Source: Rosettibacter firmus (lineage in GTDB: Bacteria; Bacteroidota; Ignavibacteria; Ignavibacteriales; Melioribacteraceae). Taken from it: a stretch of 64,000 nucleotides of DNA. The position numbers and the translations under genes were made by a program. The notes under the pieces are model-generated. The model did no database searches. It saw only the letters and a list, made by a program, of their open reading frames with translations, and had not been told where the DNA came from. Positions 52,814-61,647 of this stretch are shown here, in pieces. Position 1 is the stretch's first letter, and the number at the start of each line of letters is the position of its first letter. The stretch covers positions 124,001 through 188,000 of the forward strand of contig NZ_JAYKGJ010000001.1 in NCBI RefSeq assembly GCF_036860695.1. The letters run 5' to 3'.

Positions 52814-53562
52814 TTACCAAATAATTTATCAATTTCTTCTTGAGATGTTTTATTATTAATTAACTCATCTGCTACCTTTTGCATTTCATGATTACGATCA
52901 TATTTTGCATTTGGATTGTAAGGTTTCTTTTCGTCATCCAAATCAGTTTCAAAATGAGGAATACTAACTTCCTGTTTATTAAAATCAAATAATAATGATG
53001 AAAGACGTTTTTGAACTGAATGAATAAGATGATTTACAGATGCTAATTGTTGTGCTGTAATATCCTGTACCTGAAGCGAAATTGTAATATTTGTAATATC
53101 ATTTTCTATTTTCTGTATAGTATTTTCCAGTCCAAGAACTTTACTTTCAAGTTCATCTATTACCAGAGCAGTTTTAAGTTCTTCGAGTCTACCATTTAAA
53201 GAAGGATATTCATTAATAAGTTTATCGAGAGCAACTCTTTGATTAAAAAATCCATTCTTCATATCATCAAGTTCACTTTTTATTTTTGACATATCTGCCG
53301 ACATTGAATCAACAATATCAAGAATTTCACTGGTTGCAATTTCTGTTGCATTAGTAACACTATTAATTTGATGAGCTGCTTTTGGCATTTTACTCGTTGT
53401 ATCTTGAATTGAATTATTTACATTTTCAAGAAGTGGAACTATATCTGTCATAAAATCTATGATCTTTTTGAAAAGAGGGACAATTTTCTGACCGAAGATG
53501 AAAAATTGTTTCAAGTCCCCTAATTTTTGAAATACCTGTTCCATACTTAATTGATTTTCCAT
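52810..53562 (-). CDS. cheZ: CheZ-type CheY phosphatase
   Basis: 250 residues, helical. ITISLQVQDITAQQLASV holds the catalytic Gln166 next to Asp167, as in the AQDFQDLT motif of CheZ. The C-terminal SQEEIDKLFGK resembles the FliM peptide SQQEIDQLL and would bind CheY-phosphate. An amphipathic stretch near 20-45 is more hydrophobic than usual. Position between cheY and cheA supports the call. Confidence 0.85.
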   Translation of the reverse strand: MENQLSMEQVFQKLGDLKQFFIFGQKIVPLFKKIIDFMTDIVPLLENVNNSIQDTTSKMPKAAHQINSVTNATEIATSEILDIVDSMSADMSKIKSELDDMKNGFFNQRVALDKLINEYPSLNGRLEELKTALVIDELESKVLGLENTIQKIENDITNITISLQVQDITAQQLASVNHLIHSVQKRLSSLLFDFNKQEVSIPHFETDLDDEKKPYNPNAKYDRNHEMQKVADELINNKTSQEEIDKLFGK

Positions 53563-53575
53563 GATTAACTCCGTT

Positions 53576-53953
53576 TTATGAACTTGCTAATATTTGTTCT
53601 ATTTTTTCTCTCAAAATCTGAGGTGTAAATGGCTTAACAATGTAGTTATTTACTTTTGCCTGAAGTGCTTCCAGAATATCTTCTTTAAGACCTCTGGTAG
53701 TTACCATTAAAATTGGTAACGATTTTGTTTTTTCGTTTGATCTAATAGCTTTTACAAGCTCTAAGCCCGAAACTTCAGGCATATTCCAGTCTGTTATGAC
53801 GAAATTAATACCTTCGTCAGAGTTCAGCTTGGAAAGGGCTTCTTTACCATCAGCTGCCTCTACGAAGTTATCATAACCAATTGATTTGAGAGAATTGGCT
53901 ACAATTCTCCTCATTGTTACTGAGTCGTCTACGACTAAGAATTTTAGTGCCAT
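53576..53953 (-). CDS. cheY: Chemotaxis response regulator CheY (copy 1)
   Basis: 125 residues, receiver only: LVVDDSVTMRRIVANSL, INFVITDWNMPEVSGL with the acceptor Asp near 57, MVTTRGLKEDI (Thr) and NNYIVKPFTPQ (Lys). Matches CheY closely, including the WNMP after the Asp. Adjacent to cheZ. This is the best candidate for the motor-binding CheY. Confidence 0.94.
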   Translation of the reverse strand: MALKFLVVDDSVTMRRIVANSLKSIGYDNFVEAADGKEALSKLNSDEGINFVITDWNMPEVSGLELVKAIRSNEKTKSLPILMVTTRGLKEDILEALQAKVNNYIVKPFTPQILREKIEQILASS

Positions 53954-53963
53954 AGTTTTTCTC

Positions 53964-54329
53964 CTAATTCAAATATTTTGAAACTTCGTATAAAACTCTT
54001 TTGGGATCAAAAGGTTTTATTAAATATGAGTTAGCCCCACATTCTAAACCTTTATGAATATCTTCGCTATTACCTAAAGAAGTCAATACAATTATTGGTA
54101 AGTCTTTATATTCTTCATTATTTCTGATGGAACGGATTAACTCGAAGCCATCTACATTTGGCATATTCAAATCTGTAATGAGCAAATCAATTTTATAATT
54201 TGGTAACTTTTCAAGAGCTTCCATTCCATCTGCACAAGTTATGATCTCGTAACCTTTGACACTTAAGGCTACAGAAACAAATTTTCGAATTGTTGGAGAA
54301 TCATCTGCAACTAATATTACCCTTTTCAT
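53964..54329 (-). CDS. CheY-like response regulator (copy 2)
   Basis: About 121 residues: ILVADDSPTIRKFVSVAL, LLITDLNMPNVDGFELI, IIVLTSLGNSEDI and NSYLIKPFDPKRVL. More diverged from CheY than the neighbour and may act as phosphate sink or separate output. Start at 54329, with AAGGAG 9 bases before; a longer start at 54356 would overlap cheR. Confidence 0.9.
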   Translation of the reverse strand: MKRVILVADDSPTIRKFVSVALSVKGYEIITCADGMEALEKLPNYKIDLLITDLNMPNVDGFELIRSIRNNEEYKDLPIIVLTSLGNSEDIHKGLECGANSYLIKPFDPKRVLYEVSKYLN

Positions 54330-54336
54330 AATTATA

Positions 54337-55236
54337 TTACTCCTTCTTATATCCAATCGTTTTAGGAAAACTCACTAAGCTAAAAGCCTTCGATATCCCT
54401 TGCAGCGTCTCTGAATAACCTATAAACAAATAGCCCCCTCTGTTTAATGAATTATATAAATTTGATACTACTTTTATTTTCGATGCATTATCGAAGTAAA
54501 TCAATACATTAGCACAAAATATTACATCAAAATTGAACATGGTTTTCATCATTATATCATCATATAAATTTAAGATACTGAAAGAAACAAGCTTTTTAAT
54601 TTCTGGTTTCACTTCAAAAGTATTTCCATTTATTACAAAATATTTTTTCAAATAGTATGGTGGTATATTTCTAACAGAATATTCCTTATATACACCACTC
54701 TTTGCAGTTTCTATTACTGCAACACTTATATCTGTTCCAATTATCTCAACTTCAATATCTGGATATTTTGGTTTTACAAGATCATCAATAACCATTGCAA
54801 TTGAATATGCTTCTTCACCTGATGAACATGCAGCACTCCAGATTCTAATTTTATTCTTTTTCTGCTCCAGTTTTTTCTGAATAATTTCTGGCAATACCTT
54901 TGATGCTAATGCATCTAACTGGGGCTGATTTCTAAAGAAAAAAGTTTCATTTATTGTTATAGCTTCGTAAAAATATTTCTTCTCTTCTGTGTTTTTGTTG
55001 CTCTTTAATAATTTAAAATATTCTTCATAACTTTTTAGTCCGAGAAATGAAATTCTCCTTTGAAGACGACTTTCAAGTAAATATTTCTTATTATCCTGAA
55101 AATATATTCCGGTTGAATCATAAATATATTTTCTTATTTCCTGAAATAACTGGAGAGACATACTCTCCTGTTTTGGCAAAATACTATTCAAATTTTTTGT
55201 TAAATCTTGAATCTTTAATTCTGTATATTGACTCAT
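54337..55236 (-). CDS. cheR: Chemotaxis methyltransferase CheR
   Basis: 299 residues. The N-terminal helical domain (about 25-110) with YIYDSTGIYFQDNKKYLLES and RLQRRISFLGLKSYEEYFKL is followed by the SAM domain: INETFFFRNQPQL, KIRIWSAACSSGEEAYSIAM, FNFDVIFCANVLIYFD and GGYLFIGYSETL. It methylates chemoreceptor glutamates. Confidence 0.95.
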   Translation of the reverse strand: MSQYTELKIQDLTKNLNSILPKQESMSLQLFQEIRKYIYDSTGIYFQDNKKYLLESRLQRRISFLGLKSYEEYFKLLKSNKNTEEKKYFYEAITINETFFFRNQPQLDALASKVLPEIIQKKLEQKKNKIRIWSAACSSGEEAYSIAMVIDDLVKPKYPDIEVEIIGTDISVAVIETAKSGVYKEYSVRNIPPYYLKKYFVINGNTFEVKPEIKKLVSFSILNLYDDIMMKTMFNFDVIFCANVLIYFDNASKIKVVSNLYNSLNRGGYLFIGYSETLQGISKAFSLVSFPKTIGYKKE

Positions 55237-55244
55237 GATTTTTT

Positions 55245-56639
55245 CTATTTTGTAGTAGAATTAATTTTATTTCTAAATTCAACAATTTGTAATGCTCTTT
55301 CTTTTACCATTTCATCTTCATCATTTGATAATCGAATTAATGCATTAGTCGATTCTGGTTTATCAATATTTCCAAGTAGTTCAATCAATCTTAACTTATT
55401 CCAGATATTTTCATCATTTATCATTGAATCTATAAACAGGAAGGCACTATCAGAATCAAGATTAAATATTATTTCCATACTCGCTCTTCTTACTTCTTCG
55501 TCAGGATGATTTAGGTATTCACTTACTGAGTGAATAATGTTTCTTATTGACATTAAAGAAATCTGACGAAGGTAATTTGTATTAACAAGATGCTCGATAG
55601 CAGATAACAATAGATTCAAAATATGTAAAACATTCTCAGGTTTTTCATTCAATAACTTAGGAATTTCATCAAAAACAAAATTTATATTGTTAATAGCTTT
55701 CGATCTGATTATTTCATCCAGTTCGTAATCTTCACCTAAATACTTGAGACTTGCTATTAAAATATCTTTATCGCTAAATACATTAATTAATGAAAGTGCA
55801 ATTTTTTTATGTTCAGCAGTTCCTTCTTTTAATGTATACATCAGCAGACTTTTCATTTTATCGTCGAAAGGAATATCGAGATTATACTTTTCTTTTAATA
55901 AAAATAATGATGTAATTAATGGCCATACTAAAGGTCCGTGAATATTCATTACCTGTTCTAATAAAAAGAAGTATGTATTTACATCTCCTATGTATCCCAG
56001 ACTTTCCAGTATTGAATATTTAGTTAATTCATCTTCTGTATTGAATTTAGAAATCAGAAAGTCCAGAGCCTTTTGAGAACCAATTTTACCAAGTGCCTCT
56101 ACAACTGTAGGTCTATAAAGTTCATTTCTTTCATAAAAAAGTAAAAGAATATCTATTGAATCTTCATATCTGATATTCCCCAATGCTTCGATACAGGCAA
56201 GTATAACATTATCATTATCTGTAGTGCTTAAGATTTCTATAATGTGATTTATTGCTTTAGGACTGGCTATAATTCCAAGTAAATCAATTATAAATTTTTT
56301 ATCATCATCATTCCTATCGTGATTATACTCAATTAACGCATCAATCGATAAATCACCAAGCTTTGCTAAAATTTCGCCTGCAAGATTTCTTATAGCAATA
56401 TCTGGAGAAGAAATAAATGGCACGAGATAAGTTGGTGCATCAATTGGACGGTGATTTAATATTAATAAAGTTGCAGCATTTCTTACACCTTTATCTTCGT
56501 GAGATACTAAAGAACAAATTTGTGATGCATATTTATCAATATTCTCTTTTTCATTTAATGCATATAAAAAATCTATTATTTGATCTCCAGAGTATTTTTC
56601 AATTTCTTGAAAGAAATTTTCAATTATCTGTTCATTCAT
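55245..56639 (-). CDS. HEAT-repeat protein, head of chemotaxis operon
   Basis: About 464 residues of tandem 30-residue helical repeats of HEAT/PBS-lyase type; examples are DKGVRNAATLLILNHRPIDA, SPDIAIRNLAGEILAKLGDL and HPDEEVRRASMEIIFNL. No catalytic motif. Such solenoids act as binding scaffolds. Leading position before cheR suggests a partner of the chemotaxis proteins, but the partner is unknown. ATG at 56639 chosen over a GTG three codons upstream. Confidence 0.82.
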   Translation of the reverse strand: MNEQIIENFFQEIEKYSGDQIIDFLYALNEKENIDKYASQICSLVSHEDKGVRNAATLLILNHRPIDAPTYLVPFISSPDIAIRNLAGEILAKLGDLSIDALIEYNHDRNDDDKKFIIDLLGIIASPKAINHIIEILSTTDNDNVILACIEALGNIRYEDSIDILLLFYERNELYRPTVVEALGKIGSQKALDFLISKFNTEDELTKYSILESLGYIGDVNTYFFLLEQVMNIHGPLVWPLITSLFLLKEKYNLDIPFDDKMKSLLMYTLKEGTAEHKKIALSLINVFSDKDILIASLKYLGEDYELDEIIRSKAINNINFVFDEIPKLLNEKPENVLHILNLLLSAIEHLVNTNYLRQISLMSIRNIIHSVSEYLNHPDEEVRRASMEIIFNLDSDSAFLFIDSMINDENIWNKLRLIELLGNIDKPESTNALIRLSNDEDEMVKERALQIVEFRNKINSTTK

Positions 56640-56666
56640 AAACACCACTATTTATGTTTTATTTTA

Positions 56667-56685
56667 ACTTTCAAGATGTATGCCT
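56667..56685 (-). promoter_or_regulatory. Sigma-54-like promoter of the chemotaxis operon
   Basis: AGGCAT-ACATC-TTGAA on the minus strand, GG at 56684/56683 and GA at 56672/56671. Predicted start about 56659, 20 bases before the HEAT-protein ATG. Confidence 0.58.
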
Positions 56686-56737
56686 TTTAATTATTTTGAA
56701 AAATGAATTAATAAAATAATATCTCAAAGCACTGTAA

Positions 56738-56753
56738 TGAATAATATTAGCCA
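56738..56753. promoter_or_regulatory. 16-bp dyad, copy 5 (chemotaxis operon)
   Basis: TGAATAATATTAGCCA, i.e. TGGCTAATATTATTCA on the minus strand, identical to the fliL copy. Centre about 86 bp before the predicted chemotaxis start. Orientation relative to the promoter is opposite to the fliL copy, as allowed for a near-palindromic enhancer. Confidence 0.63.
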
Positions 56754-56947
56754 GATGATAATAATCATCCACTTTGATTATCGAAAAGTTATTAAAAACA
56801 TTTAGCTTTGATTGATTATATTTCACTCAAAAAATTTAAGATAATGATATTTTTATTAAATAAAATTGAATTCACTCCGATAATACATAAGGGAATAATG
56901 TTTTTATGGAAAGTAATACTTATTTTAAAAATTAAATTCTATTAATA

Positions 56948-58177
56948 ATGCAGAATAACATAACACACAATCAACATTTTTACTCTGGAAGCAACAATCC
57001 TAATATTAAAGGTCTTCACCTATTATACTTATTATTAAATTCATTTGATATTGGTTTTATTGTTAGCAATAAGTCAGATATTATTTATTCAAATAGTTCT
57101 TTACTTAAAATTCTGGGATTTAATTACGAAGATATTTCTACAAAAAACATAAATGAATTCTGGGATCTTGTTCAAAAGAACTGTTTGAACGAATTAAGTA
57201 ATATTGATATCATTAAAAGTCTCATTAAAGATGATGAGCGTAATCTAAGTTTAATTCTAAATTGTAAAGGAAATCATTTTATAAAATTTTCTTCCTATTC
57301 TTTGAAATCATTTAATCTACCTTATAGAATCTGGGTATTTTCAGATTACTCAGATAAAATATCTGGCGGTCTTACAATTAAATTTGACACACCATTTGAA
57401 CCAAAAGAAACTGATTTTGAAGAATTATTTAAGACTCTACAGGAAAAGAATTTACAACTCGAAAAACAAATCGAAGAATTAACTAAAGACAAAACCTCAA
57501 AAGAGAAATTTATTTCTATAATTGCTCACGACTTAAAAAGTCCATTCCAGGGATTACTTGGCATTTTTGATATCATAACAGAAACATTTGATGAGTTAAC
57601 TACTGAAGAACTAAAAAAATATCTGGGTTACGCAAAATCTTCTGTAAAAAATCTTTATCAATTGATTGATGAATTATTGCAATGGTCAAGATTTATTACT
57701 GGACAGGTTAAACATAATCCATCCAATTGCAATCTATATAATGAAATGATAAATGTTATCAATATCAATAAAAATCTAATTGAAAATAAAAAATTGACCA
57801 TAATAAACTATCTCAAAGAAAATTTAGTAGCATATGCAGACGAAACAATGGTCAGTTCTATTTTCAGGATTTTGATTTCAAATGCAATAAAATATTCAAA
57901 GCGTGGTGGAACAATTGTAATAGATTCTCAAAGCTCAGAAGGTTATATTCAAGTTTCTATTGCAGATCAGGGTATTGGTATGGATAAAGAAACACAAGAA
58001 AAATTATTCAAGATTGGCGAACAAAAAATTATGCCAGGTACAGATAACGAGATGGGAAGTGGATTAGGACTTATTTTATGTAAGACAATGGTAGAAATGA
58101 ATGGTGGAAAAATCTGGTTCGAAAGCGAGCTCGATAAAGGCTCTACTTTTTATATCACTTTACCTAAAGCAAAATAG
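56948..58177 (+). CDS. PAS sensor histidine kinase
   Basis: 409 residues, no membrane helix. One PAS domain (about 25-140; GFIVSNKSDIIYSNSSLLKI), a coiled helix (about 155-185), HisKA with FISIIAHDLKSPFQGLLGI, and an ATPase domain with SNAIKYSKRGGT, ADQGIGMDKETQEKLF and GSGLGLILCKTMVEMNGGK. Complete kinase without receiver. It is one of only two genes on the plus strand and is followed 11 bases later by a hybrid kinase; the pair may share a message. Confidence 0.9.
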   Translation: MQNNITHNQHFYSGSNNPNIKGLHLLYLLLNSFDIGFIVSNKSDIIYSNSSLLKILGFNYEDISTKNINEFWDLVQKNCLNELSNIDIIKSLIKDDERNLSLILNCKGNHFIKFSSYSLKSFNLPYRIWVFSDYSDKISGGLTIKFDTPFEPKETDFEELFKTLQEKNLQLEKQIEELTKDKTSKEKFISIIAHDLKSPFQGLLGIFDIITETFDELTTEELKKYLGYAKSSVKNLYQLIDELLQWSRFITGQVKHNPSNCNLYNEMINVININKNLIENKKLTIINYLKENLVAYADETMVSSIFRILISNAIKYSKRGGTIVIDSQSSEGYIQVSIADQGIGMDKETQEKLFKIGEQKIMPGTDNEMGSGLGLILCKTMVEMNGGKIWFESELDKGSTFYITLPKAK

Positions 58178-58188
58178 AACAGGTTCTT

Positions 58189-60153
58189 ATGGAACGTGGA
58201 CAAACAGTAAAAGCAAAAAAATACGAAATTAATTTACCTTTCGATGAAAATATTGATTTTTATCGAATCATTTTTGAAAATTCTAACGAAGCTTTTGCTG
58301 TTTTGAAAGATGATAAGTTTATTATTTTTAACAAAGCATTTAAGAAATTATTCAACCTGGATGAAGGTCATTCGTTCTACAATAAAAGTATTTTTGATTT
58401 ATTAAACAGTTCAAATCAGAATAATTTTAATGAAATACTTTCATCATTAAAAAATAATCATATTACAGAAATTAATAATCTTAAATGCAAAAGAAATGAT
58501 GGTTATGAACTCGAGCTAAAATTAAATCTACTCCCCATTCAGATTGACACAATAAAATATCTCATAATATCATTTCATAATCTTACAGAGAAAAAGAAAT
58601 TACTTGAACAGGTTAATAAATTATCAAGAATTGTAAACCAGAGTTCTTCAATAATTATAATTACAGATTTAGAAGGTAAAATTGAATACACAAATCCAAA
58701 GTTTACTGAAGTTACTGGATATTTCTTTGAAGAAGTTCATAATAGAAAACTTGATTCTTTAATCTTTGGCTTAATTACAGATGAAGAATGCAATAATTTA
58801 TGGAAACAACTTTTATCTGGTAAAGATTGGCGTGGCGAATTAAAGAATAGAAAAAAGAATGGTGAATATTACTGGGAATCTGCAACAATCTCTCCAATCA
58901 AAAACGATGAAGGTATAATAACACATTTTCTTGCAATAAAAGAAGATATTACAGAAAAGAAAGAGATGGAGTTTGAATTAAAGAGAGCACTCGATAGTTC
59001 AGAAGAAGCTAATCGATTAAAATCAACACTTCTTTCTAATATGAGTCACGAACTTCGAACACCACTTACAGGTATTATCGGTTTTGCAAGTTTATTGAGA
59101 GATGAGTTAACAAATATCGAGCATATTGATATAGTAGATAAAATTCTAAAATCTGGAAAGAGATTATTAATTACACTAAATTCCATTTTAAACCTTTCCG
59201 AAATCGAATCCGGTACTTTTCCAATTAATATTACCGAATTCAGCATACCTTCTTATACAAAATATTTCCTTACAAATTATGATAAAACAGCTGCAGAAAA
59301 GTCACTTTCCTTCAGTATCGAAGTTTTAGACGAAGATATATGTGCTGTAGGCGACGAAAATCTTTACAAACAAATTCTTTTACATATTGTGGATAATGCA
59401 ATTAAATTTACACAGAAAGGCAGTGTAAAAGTTGTTGTTACTTCTTCATACGATTCATCAAATCAACTAAAAGCTATTGTTAAAATTATTGATACTGGAA
59501 TTGGTATAGCCAAACAAGATCAATCAAAAATATTCAGAGAGTTCAGACAACTCAGTGAAGGCATTCGCAGAAACTTTGAAGGGAGTGGATTAGGATTGGC
59601 TGTTGCAAAAAAAATGGCTAAGCTAATGAACGGAGACATAACAGTTGAAAGCGAATTGGGAAAAGGCTCTACATTCAGTATAATTTTGCCAGGAATTAAA
59701 TCTACTTCTGAGAACAAAAACAGAAAATCTTCTAAAATTAAAATTCCAACACAAAACAAAACCAGAGAAATTAAGGGAAATAATAAACTATATGTATTGA
59801 GTATTGAAGATAATTTATTAAACGCAGAATTGGTATCCCTTTTCTTAAAAGATATATGTGAAGTGGATAGTGCATTTAACTATGAGCAGGCAATTGAGAA
59901 AATCAAGAATAAAAAATATGAAGCCATTCTTGTTGATATTAACTTAGGAAATGGACCAAGCGGTATTGATTTTGCTAAAGAGATAAAAAAATATAACGAG
60001 TACAAAAATACTCCTCTTATCGCTATTACTGGTTATGCACTTCTAAGAGACGAAAAAAAATTACTTAACGAAGGCTTTGATTATTATCTCGCTAAACCTT
60101 ACGACAAAGAAGATCTTATTGATATAATACTTTCAATAATATCTAAAAAGTAA
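58189..60153 (+). CDS. Hybrid sensor histidine kinase (PAS-PAS-HisKA-ATPase-REC)
   Basis: 654 residues. PAS 1 (about 25-135), PAS 2 with PAC (about 145-265; IIITDLEGKIEYTNPKFTEV, GEYYWESATISPIKNDEG), HisKA with LLSNMSHELRTPLTGIIGF, ATPase with VDNAIKFTQKGSV, DTGIGIAKQDQ and GSGLGLAVAKKMAKLMNG, then a receiver (about 530-654) with IEDNLLNAEL, AILVDINLGNGPSG and LAKPYDKEDL. The attached receiver needs a histidine phosphotransfer partner; the REC-Hpt protein at 12808 is a candidate. Confidence 0.92.
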   Translation: MERGQTVKAKKYEINLPFDENIDFYRIIFENSNEAFAVLKDDKFIIFNKAFKKLFNLDEGHSFYNKSIFDLLNSSNQNNFNEILSSLKNNHITEINNLKCKRNDGYELELKLNLLPIQIDTIKYLIISFHNLTEKKKLLEQVNKLSRIVNQSSSIIIITDLEGKIEYTNPKFTEVTGYFFEEVHNRKLDSLIFGLITDEECNNLWKQLLSGKDWRGELKNRKKNGEYYWESATISPIKNDEGIITHFLAIKEDITEKKEMEFELKRALDSSEEANRLKSTLLSNMSHELRTPLTGIIGFASLLRDELTNIEHIDIVDKILKSGKRLLITLNSILNLSEIESGTFPINITEFSIPSYTKYFLTNYDKTAAEKSLSFSIEVLDEDICAVGDENLYKQILLHIVDNAIKFTQKGSVKVVVTSSYDSSNQLKAIVKIIDTGIGIAKQDQSKIFREFRQLSEGIRRNFEGSGLGLAVAKKMAKLMNGDITVESELGKGSTFSIILPGIKSTSENKNRKSSKIKIPTQNKTREIKGNNKLYVLSIEDNLLNAELVSLFLKDICEVDSAFNYEQAIEKIKNKKYEAILVDINLGNGPSGIDFAKEIKKYNEYKNTPLIAITGYALLRDEKKLLNEGFDYYLAKPYDKEDLIDIILSIISKK

Positions 60154-60239
60154 TTTTAAAAAACATTCTATTACTTAACAGTTCGATAAGTTAATTTACA
60201 CAGTTTGTAAAATTTGATGTTATTAATTAAAAGATAAGA
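60154..60239. other. Convergent intergenic gap
   Basis: 86 bases between the stops of the hybrid kinase and the sigma-54 activator. Two weak AT-rich inverted repeats (TTAAC/GTTAA and TTACA/TGTAA) are visible, neither followed by a clear T-run, so any terminator is weak. Confidence 0.4.
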
Positions 60240-61637
60240 TTATTTCTGATTAATTTGTTTTGTTACCTGAATACCAAGTTGTTCCATTCTATAACGAAGT
60301 TTTGAACGAGATAATCCTAATATTTTAGCAGCTTTTACCTGATTACCATTTGTAATATTTAATGTCTTTTGAATTAATTCTTTTACAACATAATCCATTT
60401 TTATACCTTTAGAAGGTATCTGTAATATAAATTGATCTTCATTACTGATATTTCCACTCTTACTATCACTTAAAAAACTAAAATGATGTTCACTCAATAC
60501 ATTGTCTTCACATAGTAAAACAACTCTTTCCATAACATTTCTTAATTCTCTAATATTCCCTTTCCAGTGATAAGATTTTAATAATTCTAATGCACTGGAG
60601 TCGATACCTGTAATTTCTTTATTAAATTTTTGATTAAATTCTTTTAAGAATGAATAAGCTATATATGGAATATCTTCTTTTCTTTCACGAAGTGGTGGAA
60701 TATTAATCTTAACAACATTAAGTCTATAAAATAAATCTTCTCTAAAATTACCTTTATTAACTTCTTCTTCAAGATTTCTATTGGTAGCTGCAAGTACTCT
60801 TACATTAACACTAATCTCTTTTTCACCACCAAGTCTATAAAATTTACGTTCCTGCAAAACTCGAAGTAATTTTACCTGCATATCAAGACTTAATTCGCCA
60901 ATCTCATCGAGTAATAAAGTGCCATTATTAGCTAATTCAAACTTACCGAGTTTAGTTTTTTGAGAAGCTCCTGTAAATGCTCCTTTTTCGTGACCAAATA
61001 ATTCACTCTCTGCTAATTCCTTTGGTATAGTGGCACAATTGATCGTTATAAACGGTGCATTATTACGTGGACTTTTCTGATGAATATATTTTGCAAATAC
61101 TTCTTTACCAGTTCCACTTTCTCCTTCAAGTAAAATAGTAGTATCTGGACTTTTAGCTAATTTTTCTACTGAATGAACAAGCTTTTGAATTTTTGCACTT
61201 CTTCCAAAAAAGTCTGGTGTTAATTCATCCTGTATTAATAATGTATGAAGTCTATCGACTTCAGTTTTTAATCTTAAATTTTCTATAGCTTTGTTCAATA
61301 CAATCAATAACTGATCAAGATCTATTGGTTTCAATAGAAAATCAAAAGCTCCAGATTTTATTGAAGTAACTGCCATCTTTATATCAGCATAACCTGTAAT
61401 CATAACAACAGGAATATCTGGATGTTCTTTTTTAATTACTTTTAATAGTTCCAATCCATTGTGTGTTGTAAGATATATATCGAGCAGAATTATATCTGGT
61501 TGAAAATTTGAAATGTAATTTTTTGATTCGTTTGCATTGAGACAGGTTTGTACTTCAAAATTTTGCTTTGTCAATACTTTCTTTAAAGAAGAAGAGACTA
61601 AATCGTCATCATCAATAATTAATACTTTTGGATTCAT
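60240..61637 (-). CDS. NtrC-family sigma-54-dependent activator (FlgR/FleR-like)
   Basis: 465 residues, three domains: receiver (1-120; LIIDDDDLVSS, IILLDIYLTTHNG with Asp53, FLLKPID), AAA+ (about 140-375) with Walker A LLEGESGTGKEVFAKYIH, the sigma-54-contact loop GHEKGAFTGA and Walker B GTLLLDEIGEL, and a Fis-type helix-turn-helix (about 420-465; GNQVKAAKILGLSRSKLRYR). It should activate sigma-54 promoters when phosphorylated. With the kinase 10 bases upstream it resembles FlgS/FlgR and FleS/FleR pairs that drive mid-class flagellar genes. Confidence 0.93.
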   Translation of the reverse strand: MNPKVLIIDDDDLVSSSLKKVLTKQNFEVQTCLNANESKNYISNFQPDIILLDIYLTTHNGLELLKVIKKEHPDIPVVMITGYADIKMAVTSIKSGAFDFLLKPIDLDQLLIVLNKAIENLRLKTEVDRLHTLLIQDELTPDFFGRSAKIQKLVHSVEKLAKSPDTTILLEGESGTGKEVFAKYIHQKSPRNNAPFITINCATIPKELAESELFGHEKGAFTGASQKTKLGKFELANNGTLLLDEIGELSLDMQVKLLRVLQERKFYRLGGEKEISVNVRVLAATNRNLEEEVNKGNFREDLFYRLNVVKINIPPLRERKEDIPYIAYSFLKEFNQKFNKEITGIDSSALELLKSYHWKGNIRELRNVMERVVLLCEDNVLSEHHFSFLSDSKSGNISNEDQFILQIPSKGIKMDYVVKELIQKTLNITNGNQVKAAKILGLSRSKLRYRMEQLGIQVTKQINQK

Positions 61638-61647
61638 ATTCCTTTCA

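Larger units (their letters stand above)
56640..56947. promoter_or_regulatory. Divergent regulatory region, chemotaxis operon / kinases
   Basis: About 308 bases with no gene, separating the minus-strand chemotaxis operon from the plus-strand kinases. The left part holds the sigma-54-like promoter (56667-56685) and dyad (56738-56753). The rest is about 75-80% AT; no convincing promoter for the plus-strand kinases could be identified. Confidence 0.7.
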
